A stretch of 64,000 nt of DNA from the NCBI GenBank assembly GCA_007115705.1, contig QXEO01002093.1:853578-917577 (forward strand). Direction: 5' to 3'. Positions 54,481-64,000 of the stretch are shown piece by piece. The position numbers and the translations under genes were made by a program. The notes beneath the pieces were generated by a model. That model ran no database searches. It saw only the letters and a program-made list of their open reading frames with translations, and was not told the DNA's origin. Source of the DNA: Dactylis glomerata (lineage: Eukaryota > Streptophyta > Magnoliopsida > Poales > Poaceae). Positions within the stretch are counted from its first letter, which is position 1; each line of letters starts with the position of its first letter.

Positions 54481-56114
54481 TTTTTTGGTAGGGATAATTT
54501 CGGAAACCAAAAGATGTATAGCAAAAGTGCCTTCACCAACTCCAATCTTATAGGTAAGATATATACAAATTCTTACTGCAGGATAAAACAAAAAAGTTCA
54601 CTACACTCTTAGTATATGTCAAGAATCCAGATTAGCGCTTCGTTTAAGTTAAACCTATTAAATTCATCAATTGATAAAATAGAGAGCATGCCAACTGAAA
54701 GTGCTAAAGTAACTTGTGAACACATGTGAAAAAGTATATTGCTGGAGCAGTCACCTCAACTGAAAGTAAATAAATACCAAGTCCAGGACAAAATAAAAGT
54801 AACTTGCATCTTCAGCAACCCACAAATAGTAAAACATAGAACTTCTCCATGGTATATTAACACAATTGTCATCCATGATTCCTTTTCTCCTAGTTACTTT
54901 TTTTACAGGGAAACGGTAGGAAAATCTCTACTACTCCGTACTTCAAAAGAAAACATAAGTATATACACAATGGGCAAGAACCAAGATAGACGAAAAATAG
55001 AACATAAATTGACATCACAAAGGTTAACAATGATGTGCATAAGCTAATTACATGGTCACAAGGCCTTGTCCAAATACTATGTCCAATGATATTTTAATAC
55101 AGAAAGGAAGGTGTGTATTCCCTTCCTACTTACTGCATCTACGTACTACACTGCCCATTGCATGATCGGGCAAGAGATGATCCAGTACAGTGCAAAAACA
55201 TAGATGCTAATGTTGAAGCATTGCTTATCCTTGTCAACTCCTTTTTGTTTAACTTGCTGAACGCAATTTCAGAAGAACAGTGGAATTTGAACCAAATAAA
55301 TTGAAAACAAAATGTGTGGTTCTTTATAGATATAGAAGATCTTCTATCTACATTGGACCAGAGATGATGGTCATGAGACCTTTGAGAAGCTGAACCTCAA
55401 ACATGAGCTGTCCTTTGCATGCAACAACAGGGTCCAGCGTGGACCAAACTCTAGTCGCGGAAAAAGCCAAGCATAAGAACCACCACAAATCACAACAAAT
55501 AGAATGGTTAATCGGTTTCTTCCGAAGAATATATGTGTATATAAGAACAGATCATTTAACAGCGAGCTAAGCCTTACCTCCTCTGGTACTGGTTGCGAGC
55601 ACAAATTAAGCAACAAATCACACAGAAAACTGCACACCAGTCGCATCCACATACGTCCGCGTTCATCAATCGCCAACAGAGGCGAGCATAGATATCACCC
55701 AGCAGAGACATGCCTTGGCTGGTGCGACACACGACCTGACAGACTAAGAAACATTATGGAACAATACCTCGAGGCAAATATTGCAGGAAAAGAGTCACTA
55801 AGACGTAAAATGAAATGGGAAGACGTAAAATGAAACAATCCCAAAATAGTTTCCACACAAACTACATGGAACCTCGCAAATTGCAGACCTGGAATGTAAT
55901 TGTATATTCAGTATATACTGATACAAATTTAGGTTCTCATTCATCAAAGCCAAAATCTAAATTTAACATTGTATACTGAGCATCATGTATGTGGTATTAG
56001 AATTATGTATATCATACATTGGAATAAATTCTCTCTATCAAGCTAACAACATACCACTGTACTTAGGAACAGTACCATGTACCATTCTGAAATAAATTTA
56101 ATGAAATCAAAACC
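54481..56114. other. AT-rich sequence without recognised gene
   Basis: Open frames (for example 54739-55047 and 55504-55833) have no domain signature and no supporting splice pattern that I can defend. Confidence 0.4.
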
Positions 56115-56470
56115 TGAAGATCATTTCCCATACTGCTAATAGACCACATCACACTGGCATTACCTAAAATTTTTTATGCTATTCCATACTGCTAATAGAC
56201 CACATCACACTGGCCTCATACATCAAGCAGAACGTCTCTCTAAAATTTGATAGTAGGAATCAGAAAGGAGATCAGCAAACAAGACCCACAAATATTTATG
56301 GAAGAGATAAATGAAAATACAGTTCATGTGATGATAATGTGTACCATCAATGAAGAGACTGGTAGGAGTTGGAGTAAAGGTTACAGCAGTTGGTTGTATA
56401 GAAATTGAGAGGTCATGTTAAAATGATCAGCGGTGAGGCTTAGTAGTTTGATTCTTTTTTGTACCTCATT
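56115..56470 (+). repeat. Segmental duplication, copy 1
   Basis: Matches 59170-59508 at most positions. It contains an inner tandem repeat of CATACTGCTAATAGACCACA. It lacks the MITE and LTR found at the end of copy 2. Confidence 0.9.
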
Positions 56471-56623
56471 AAACTACATGATAAATTTCAGGACAACTAA
56501 CCATGAAGGGCTCCTGTAATCGTTAACAATCAAGGAGCAATCAAAAACCGATCTTGAGCTCAAGTAGTTTTAGTACTACTACTACTACACAGTAGAGTAG
56601 ACTGAATTAACAAGCTAACAGAC
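56471..56623. other. Short spacer before LTR J
   Basis: Continues copy 1; includes an ACT triplet run near 56575. Confidence 0.5.
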
Positions 56624-58242
56624 TGATACGTCTCAAACGTATCTATAATTTTTGATGCTCCATGTTTGTTTTTACACCATTTGCCTATTGTTTCGTTACA
56701 CTCAGTGACACTTTTATGCATTTTCCGGAACTAACCTATTAACAAGTTGCCACAGTGCCAGTTTTCTGTTTTCTGCTGTTTTTGTGTTTCAAAAGTGATA
56801 CACAGAAAATATTCTCGGAATTGGACGAAACAAGTTCCTGAAGTCTTATTTTACCCGGAAGCTTCCAGAGATCCGAAGAGGAGTAGGAGGGGGCCACCAG
56901 GGCCCCACACGCGAGGGCGGCGCGGCCACCCCCTGGCCGCGCGGGCCCCGCGTGAGGGAGCCTGGCCCCTCCTCTGATGACGCCCCTTCGCCTATAAAGA
57001 CCCCCCGATGGAAAAAAACCTAAGGACCCGATCAATTTTCCAGAACACATTGCGATCCGCCGCCGCCGTCGACCTGAAGATCGGGAGGGTCCAGAAGCTC
57101 TTCCCGGAACCCTGCCAGAGAGGGGAATCGCCACCGGAGGTCTTCTTCATCGCCATGCTTGCCTCCGGAGCGATGAGTGAGTAGTCTACCTTGGACTACG
57201 GGTCCATAGCAGTAGCTAGATGGTTGTCTTCTCCACCATGTGCTTCATGTTTAGATCTCATGAGCTGCCCTACATGATTGAGATCACCGTTATGTAATTC
57301 TACATGTTTGGTTTGTTGGGATCCGATGAATATTGGTGTTTATGATTAAGTTGATGTACTGAATATTATCTTTTGTTATTTCTATGTTGTTTATGATCTT
57401 GCATGCTCTCCGTTGTTAGTGGCTATCTTGGCCGAGTAGTTGCTAGTGATTCCAAGAGGGGGTATTTATGCTCGATAGTGGGTTCATGCCTCTATTTCAC
57501 CTGGGGGAGTGACAGAAACCTCTAAGGTGGTAGATGTGCTGTTGCTACTAGGGAGAAAACAACATTCATATGCTCAAGGGCATATGCTTTGTTTACATTA
57601 CACACTTTGCTTAATGCAATTATCTGTTGTTCGCAACTTAATACTTTTGGGGTGTTCGGATTGATATCACCGGGAGTGGATTATTAGTCATAGATGCAGT
57701 TGGATGGCGGTCTATGTATTTTGTTGTAATGCCTAGAGTAAATCTCATAGTGATCTTCTTGACATATCACGTTTATCTTTATTCTATCAATTGCCCAACT
57801 GTAATTTGTTTACCCAGCATGTGTTATTTATCTTATGGAGAGACACCACTAGTAAACTGTGGACCCCGGTCCTATTTACATCATATTGTTATCACATGTT
57901 TACTCTACTCGTACTGTTTATTTTACTCACATACTATATTGTTTTCCACTCGATACGCTCATAACCTTTGTTCCAAGCAAACCGGTGAGATTGACAACCT
58001 CATCGCAAGTTGGGAACAAAGTACTTGGTTGTGTGTGTGCAGGTTCCGCATCACATTCAGTCGTCATTGTCTCTCCTCTCCTGACCGACATTAAACCTTG
58101 GTTTCTTAACTGAGGGAAGACTAGCCGCTACACTCATCATACCTTCCTCTTGGGGTTCCCAACGGGCTGGTTATCCACCACACACAAGGACAGTCTGCTT
58201 CCACGTCAACTTGGCACCATCAGTAATTTCCTGGTGCCATCA
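56624..58242 (+). mobile_element. Element J: isolated Athila-like LTR (1619 bp)
   Basis: Starts TGATACGTCTC and ends GGTGCCATCA. No internal region follows, so it is a solo LTR or a truncated end. No matching 5-bp duplication is visible (CAGAC before, ACCAG after). Closest to K; related to the 3' LTR of F. U5-end stem: TGGCACCA (58212-58219) with TGGTGCCA (58232-58239). Confidence 0.82.
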
Positions 58243-59169
58243 ACCAGTAGCATAGACCACCAGTACCTCGTTGCCTATGAAGAAATGAGAGGCAACACTA
58301 TCTAGATAGAAAGAGTGAATCAAACGTTAGTACAAAGTAATTAAGAAACTGAAAGATATATTTATTTTATTGATTTCAAAAAAGGGAAATCAAGTCTGAA
58401 TGCTGCATGATATGAAAAAAAAAATCTCATACAAGCTAGCTCCTTCTCTGTAAGAAAAAAAGGATCATGAGATTAGTTGTACAATACTGAAATAGCTGGT
58501 AGCAATCCACTGAAGCTTCGTTCCGTCCATCCAGCTAGCGATCTAGACACATGCAGGACGCTCACACGATTCTTGACCTGATGGAATGCAAAAACAAGGA
58601 TTGTCGATGGCTCTGCTCGTAGAAGCTAGGGCATCGTCGCTCATAGGCTTTCAATTCCATCCATAACAGTTTTGCCCAGGAGATTTGTTGGAAGAGGCCG
58701 TTTGCTGCACCGAGAGCTCATCATAGCGGATCCAGACGAGGTTGGAGGAAGGAGCACGGATCTTGGCTGGAGATGGGGAAAGGAGTACGGATCTTGGACG
58801 AGGATTGGGGAAGGAGCATAGATCCTAGACGGGTGGTGGTGGAGGGTCTCAGAGGAGGAGGCCGAGGGTGTTCAACGGGAATCGCCGGCTCGCCACTGCC
58901 ACCGGGTTGAACCTTTAATTGAGGCTGGACGACATCTGAACATCTGGACGGGACGAGGGCAGCCAACGATGGCTCTTTGTGGTGGCACTCCCATAAATTA
59001 TTTTAAATCGCGGGTCAGATTCGGAGCGACGTACCTACCACCGCGGAGGTAGATGAATCGTTTTGTTTGACTTATAAGTGGCATTGTGGGTAATTTGGTG
59101 TTTTATCTAAGGACAAAATTGGAAACTAAAAGTGTGACACAGGACACCGCTTTTCGCTTTAATAGTAAA
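58243..59169. other. Spacer between duplication copies
   Basis: No gene recognised. GCTTTAATAGTAAAGAT near 59155 is another repeat-end-like motif just before copy 2. Confidence 0.4.
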
Positions 59170-59508
59170 GATGAAGATCATTTCACATACTGCTAATAGA
59201 CCACATCACACTGGCATTACCTGAATTTTTTATGCTATTCCATACTGCTAATAGACCACATCACAGTGGCCTCATACATCAAGCAGAACGTCTCACTAAA
59301 ATTTGATAGTAGGAATCAGAAAGGAGATCAGCAAACAAGACCCACAAATATTTATGGAAGAGATAAATGAAAATACAGTTAATGTGATGATAATGTGTAC
59401 CATCAATGAAGAGACGGTAGGAGTTGGAGTAAATGTTATAGCAGTTGGTTGTATAGAAATTGAAAGGTCATGTTAAAATGATCAGCGGTGAGGCTTAGAC
59501 TACTCATA
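59170..59508 (+). repeat. Segmental duplication, copy 2
   Basis: Partner of 56115-56470. Its right end is interrupted by a MITE and then by element L; the following TTTTGTACC is also found after copy 1 (near 56458). Confidence 0.88.
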
Positions 59509-59770
59509 GTGGGAGTAACTTAGGTGGTAACATCACACTTTTCAAAATAGAATAGTGACATGGCAGGTCATTAATTAAAGAGAGAGAGGCTTGTGGTAAC
59601 TAGCTATGTTACCATAACATCACACACCCCAAAGCAAAATGAGTCTATAACCTAATAAATAACACCTTGCATGACATCACACATAAGTTACTACCCACTA
59701 TGAACGTAGTAACATATACTAGTAACATGTGCATGACACTACTCTAAGTTACTCCCCACTATGAGCAGCC
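59498..59770. mobile_element. MITE, 273 bp, with 26-bp terminal inverted repeats
   Basis: The left end GACTACTCATAGTGGGAGTA and the complement of the right end GGCTGCTCATAGTGGGGAGT match with few differences and continue for about 26 bases. Copy 1 of the duplication gives the unoccupied site, although about 14 bases are lost in the occupied copy. No target duplication is clear, so I leave the superfamily open. Confidence 0.8.
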
Positions 59771-59779
59771 TTTTGTACC

Positions 59780-61346
59780 TGATACGTCTCCAACGTATCT
59801 ATAATTTTTGATGCTCCATGCTTGTTTTTACACCATTTGCCTATTGTTTCGTTACACTTAGTGGCACTTTTATGCATTTTCCGGAACTAACCTATTAATG
59901 AGTTGCCACAGTGCCAGTTTCCTGTTTTCTGCTGTTTTTGTGTTTCAGAGTGATACACAGGAAATATTCTCGGAATTGGACGAAACAAGTTCCTGAAGTC
60001 TTATTTTACCCGGGAGCATCCAGACATCCGAAAGAGAGCCGAAGAGGGGCCAGGGCCTGCCCTCACACAGGGGTGGCGCGGCCTAGGCCCTGGCCGCGCC
60101 ACCCATGTGTGAGGAGCCCCTGGCTGCCCTCTCGCGACGCCCCTTCGCCTATATAAAGCCTCGGGACGGAAAACCCTAAGGGAGTCGGCAATTTTCTAGA
60201 AAGAGTTCCGTAGTTCCGCCGCCGCCACCGATGAATTTCGGGGGACAGAAGTCTCTGTTCCGGCACCCTGCCGGGATGGGGAAGTGCCCCCGGAGCCATC
60301 TCCATCGACCTCTATCACCGTCTCCGCCGTCTCCATCGACCTCACCGCCATCTCCATCAATCTTGCTGTCTCCTATGATGAGGAGGGAGTAGTTCACCCT
60401 CGGGGCTGAGGGATCTACCGGTAGCTATGTGGTTCACCTCTCTCTCCCATGATGTGATCTTTATGTGATCGTGAGCTTTGTATCATGTTGAACAAGTAGA
60501 TGTTATTATTCAGATATAATGCTACTCCTATGCTTAATTATTATAGTGTACTCTAGTGATGTTATTAAAGTAATCTATTCCTCCTGCCATGGTGTAACAG
60601 TGACAGTGCGTGCATCGTGGTGGTACTTGGTTTAGGCTATGATCATGATCTCTTGTGGATTATGAGAGTAATTATTACTATGATAGTATTGAGTGATCTA
60701 TTCCTCCTTTCATGGTGTAATGTTGACAGTGTGTGCATCGTGTTAGTACTTGGTCTAAGTTGCAATGATTTCTATCTTGAGTTGTGATCTGATTTGGGTA
60801 TCTCTATGAGTGGTGTTTGTCAAGTACTTGATGAACTTTAAGGGGTGCTTCCGTAGCCACTACGCAATGATTAATGTTATTCAATAGGAGAGTAATTCAG
60901 AGTACCATAGTGGAGAGAAGTTGTTTATTTGTTCAATCATGTTATATTGTTGGGAGTGTGTCCACTAGTGAAAGTATGATCCCTAGGCCTTGTTTCCAAG
61001 CATTGCACACCGTTTACTTGCTACTTTATTACTTGTTTGCTCGCAGCGATATTTATTCCACATCACGTTTGCTACTTATAATCATCCATACCACTTGTAT
61101 TTCACTATCTCTTTGCCGAACTAGTGCACCTATACATCTGACAAGTGTATTGGGTGTGTTGGGGACACAAGAGACTTTCTGTATCGTAATTGTAGGGTTG
61201 CTTGAGAGGGATAGCTTTGACCTCTAACCTCCCTGAGTTTGATAAACCTTGGGTGATCCACTTAAGGGGAACTTGCTGCTGTTCTACAAACCTCTGCACT
61301 TGGAGGCCCAACAAGTGTCTACAAGAATAGAAGTGCGTAGACATCA
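59780..61346 (+). repeat. 5' LTR of element L (1567 bp)
   Basis: Starts TGATACGTCTCC and ends GTAGACATCA; A-type throughout. U5-end stem: TGTCTAC (61316-61322) with GTAGACA (61337-61343). Confidence 0.92.
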
Positions 61347-61356
61347 AGCTCTTTTC

Positions 61357-61374
61357 TGGCGCCGTTGCCGAGGA
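61357..61374 (+). other. Primer-binding site of element L (Asp-tRNA type)
   Basis: TGGCGCCGTTGCCGAGGA, one mismatch from element A's site, 10 bases inside the LTR. Confidence 0.9.
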
Positions 61375-61507
61375 GGTAAGGTAAAAGGTACTCACATTCT
61401 TTGGCTACTAACACTTTTAGTTGCTGGTGAGTGCTCAGAGTTATTTCCTTTAGATTCTGCAATTACATCTTTTTGTTTCTTGTTTTTATTTTCACTAGTT
61501 AGGCTTA

Positions 61508-62356
61508 ATGGAAAACAAAGAGTTCTGTAGTCTTTTTCCCGAGTTTAGATATGAAGTGTTTGAAGAGAAAATTGAAAAACCTTTGGAGCTTAATTTGCAT
61601 GCTAATAGTGTTGTTAGTATGAATGCTTTGAACACCGTTGTTGCTAATCCTATAGAAAAGTATAAGCTTGGGGAAGCTGGTTTTGTTAAGCATGATATTT
61701 TTAGTTCCCCAGCTTTAGTGGAGAAAGTTTGTTCTGATAATATTTTATCTTCCATATGTAATGTTCCTTCTTATGATGATATGTTTGAAGAATATGCTTT
61801 GCGAAATAGCTGTTCTTTAGCTTGTGATGATACTAAACCTCTAGTTTATGATGGCTATGATGATGAGTATAATATTTTTAGTTCACCTACTTTTGAGGAG
61901 AAAATTAGTTATGATTATAATACGCCTCCTATTTATGATGATTATGATGATGAGAATAATTATTCTGTTGAATTTGCTCCTACTACTATTGTTCCTGTGG
62001 TGAGTATTAATTCTTTTATGCATGTGGCTCATGATAGGGATGCTTTATGTGATAGTTATATTGTTAGTTCTATTCATGATGCTACTGAAAGTTATTATGA
62101 GAGAGGGAAACATGGTTTGATGGATCTCAACAATATTAAGTTTCCCCTCTTTATGTTGCAAATCTTGAAGTGGCATTTGTTTTATCTATCCATGCTTGCT
62201 ACTATGTGCCTCGTTGATTTATTTTCTTACAAGATTCCTATGCATAGGAAGTGGTTCAGATATAAATGTCTTTTTCACTTGCTTTTTGATGCTCTCTATT
62301 GCTTTAAGTTCCTATATGGCGCCTTTGCCTCAAGCTCTTATATGGCGCCCACGTGA
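61508..62356 (+). CDS. Shrunken gag-end ORF of element L (282 aa)
   Basis: Residues 1-85 match the N-terminus of element A's gag ORF (MENKEF..EKVCSDNILS). Residues from about 86 match A's C-terminal part (VPSYDDMF..YMAPT). The whole capsid domain, zinc knuckle and basic region between them are missing, yet the frame is kept. Both parental edges contain ATGTT, consistent with a microhomology deletion. What remains is an acidic tyrosine/aspartate-rich part and a hydrophobic C-terminal segment (about residues 210-245). It cannot work as a normal gag. It could be a by-product, or a retained function of the ends. Confidence 0.75.
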   Translation: MENKEFCSLFPEFRYEVFEEKIEKPLELNLHANSVVSMNALNTVVANPIEKYKLGEAGFVKHDIFSSPALVEKVCSDNILSSICNVPSYDDMFEEYALRNSCSLACDDTKPLVYDGYDDEYNIFSSPTFEEKISYDYNTPPIYDDYDDENNYSVEFAPTTIVPVVSINSFMHVAHDRDALCDSYIVSSIHDATESYYERGKHGLMDLNNIKFPLFMLQILKWHLFYLSMLATMCLVDLFSYKIPMHRKWFRYKCLFHLLFDALYCFKFLYGAFASSSYMAPT

Positions 62357-62475
62357 GCATCTTTGTAAATTACTGTGCCTAGCTCAAAGGCGTTAAAGAA
62401 AAGCACTCTTGGGAGATAACCCATTATTTATTTTCTGTACTTTTTCTTTTATTTGAGTCTTTGCTACTCGTGTGA
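62357..62475 (+). other. Start of the shared Athila-like 3' region in element L
   Basis: AAAGAAAAGCACTCTTGGGA and following bases match the starts of the 3' regions of A and F. It is cut by K after TGTGA. Confidence 0.8.
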
Positions 62476-64000
62476 TGATGACGCCAGAAAAGAGCGGTGG
62501 CGTTTAGTTGACGTGGGAGCAGTAAGTCCTTGTGCGTGGTGATGACCAGCCCGTTGGGAACCCCAAGAGGAAGGTATGATGAGTGTAGCGGCTAGTTTTC
62601 CCTCAGTTAAGAAACCAAGGTTTATCGATCAGGAGAAGAGAGACGATGACGACTGAAGGTGTTTGTGGAACCTGCACACACACAAACAAATACTTTGTCC
62701 CCAACTTGCGATGAGGTTGTCAATCTCACCGGTTTGCTTGAAACAAAGGTTATGAGTGTATCGAGTGGAAAATAGTAGAGTATATGCGAGTAAAATAAAC
62801 AGTGCGGGAAAAGTAAATAGGTGATTGCAATATGATTAAATAGGACCGGGGTCCACAGTTCACTAGTGGTGTCTCTCCATAGATAAATAACATGTTGGGT
62901 AAACAAATTACAGTTGGACAATTGATAGAATAAAGATAATGTGATATGTCAAGAAGATCACTATGAGATTTACTCTAGGCATTACAACAAAATACATAGA
63001 CCGCCATCCAACTGCATCTATGACTAATAATCCACCCTCGGGGATATCAATCCGAACACCCCAAAAGTATTAAGTTGCGAACAACAGATAATTGCATTAA
63101 GCAAAGTGTGTAATGTAAACAAAGCATATGCCCTTGAGCATATGAATGTTGTTTTCTCCCTAGTAGCAACAGCACATCTACCACCTTAGAGGTTTCTGTC
63201 ACTCCCCCAGGTGAAATAGAGACATGAACCCACTATCGAGCATAAATACCCCCTCTTGGAGTCACTAGCAACTACTCGGCCAAGATAGCTACTAACAACG
63301 GAGAGCATGCAAGATCATAAACAACATAGAGATAACAAAAGATATAATTCAGTACAGCAACTTAATCATAAACACCAATATTCATCGGATCCCAACAAAC
63401 CAACATCATAGAATTACATAACGGTGATCTCAATCATGTAGGGCAGCTCATGAGATCTAAACATGAAGCACATGGTGGAGAAGACAACCATCTAGCTACT
63501 GCTATGGACCCATAGTCCAAGGTAGACTACTCACTCATCGCTCCAGAGGCAAGCATGGCGATGAAGAAGACCTCCGGTGGCGATTCCCCTCTCCGGCAGG
63601 GTGCCGGGAAGAGCTTCTGGACCCTCCCGATCTTCGGGTCGACGGTGGCGGCGGATCGCAATGTATTCTGGAAAACTGATCGGGCCCTTAGGTTTTTCTC
63701 GTCAGGGGGTATATATAGGCGAAGGGGCGATGTCAGAGGAGGGACCACGCCCCCTCACACGGGGCTGGCGCGGCCAGGGGGGTGGCCGCGCCGCCCCTGT
63801 GTCTGGGGCCCACGTGGCCCCACTTCGTCTGGTCTTCGGATGTCTGGAAGCCTCCCCTTGATATAAGACTTCAGGAACTTGTTTCGTCCAATTCCGAGAA
63901 TATTTCCTGTGTATCACTTCTGAAACACAAAAACAGCAGAAAACAGGAAACTGGCACTGTGGCACTTCGTTAATAGGTTAGTTCCGGAAAATGTATAAAA
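62476..64000 (-). mobile_element. Element K: Athila-like LTR, minus strand, runs off the window
   Basis: On the plus strand it begins TGATGACGCCAG and continues as the complement of a J-type LTR. The window ends about 80-90 bases before its expected outer end. U5-end stem: ACGCCA (62481-62486) with TGGCGT (62498-62503). Whether it is solo or part of a full element cannot be seen. Confidence 0.88.

Larger units (their letters stand above)
59780..62475 (+). mobile_element. Element L: Athila-like miniature derivative, 5' part
   Basis: 5' LTR, primer site and a short gag-end ORF, then the start of the shared 3' region, cut at 62475 by LTR K. GTACC lies before the LTR. It is close to A in its LTR and in ORF ends, but has lost most of gag. 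Confidence 0.88.

Noticed and set aside
56624..58242. J as a full-length element
   Set aside because: No primer site or internal region follows the LTR, and no partner LTR is nearby in the same orientation.

Overview
This is plant nuclear DNA, almost certainly from a large-genome cool-season grass (Pooideae: wheat, barley, rye, oat or ryegrass group). The reasons are nested LTR retrotransposons, Athila-like LTRs starting TGATACGTCTCC with an Asp-tRNA-type primer site, CACTA elements with TTTAGTCCCGGTT subterminal repeats, and a Stowaway-type end. I cannot name the species. I found no bacterial genes, rRNA, tRNA or CRISPR, and no convincing intact host gene. The protein-coding content is transposon-derived.

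Layout, bases 1-43603: one deep nest. I label the elements by letter. A CACTA element (H, end at 46084) carries a 345-bp tandem array. An Athila-like gag-protease element (F, to 43603) sits in it. F's 5' LTR is split by a copia-like LTR (G, 33741-34409). G is interrupted by a Tat-lineage Ty3 element on the minus strand (D, to 33740). D was hit twice. Tat element C (3' LTR 3012-12419) lies in D's 3' LTR, and Tat element E (15997-28655, duplication GGGTG) lies in D's antisense gene. C's own LTR was then hit by Athila-like element A (3633-12293, duplication AGGGC).

Layout, bases 43604-64000: the 345-bp array and CACTA end; a broken RNase H-like fragment; a complete small CACTA element (47173-48562, duplication CTT) beside a perfect 34-bp inverted repeat; about 8 kb of old AT-rich and GC-rich sequence with MITE remnants; a diverged duplication (56115-56470 and 59170-59508); an isolated Athila-like LTR (J); an element with a shrunken gag (L); and one more LTR (K) that runs off the window.

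How the parts relate: none of the retroelements seen here has a complete gag-pol. A, D, F and L lack reverse transcriptase and integrase, and E has an in-frame gap in reverse transcriptase/RNase H. All would need help from relatives. The most interesting content is the antisense cargo of the three Tat elements. C carries an AT-hook plus B3-like ORF. D carries a decayed multi-exon gypsy-associated coiled-coil gene. E carries an apparently intact six-exon plant-mobile-domain gene plus an acidic ORF. Each has a TATA-like box of its own. A second unexpected signal is a hairpin at the U5 end of every Athila-like LTR here, whose stem is kept although its sequence differs between families.
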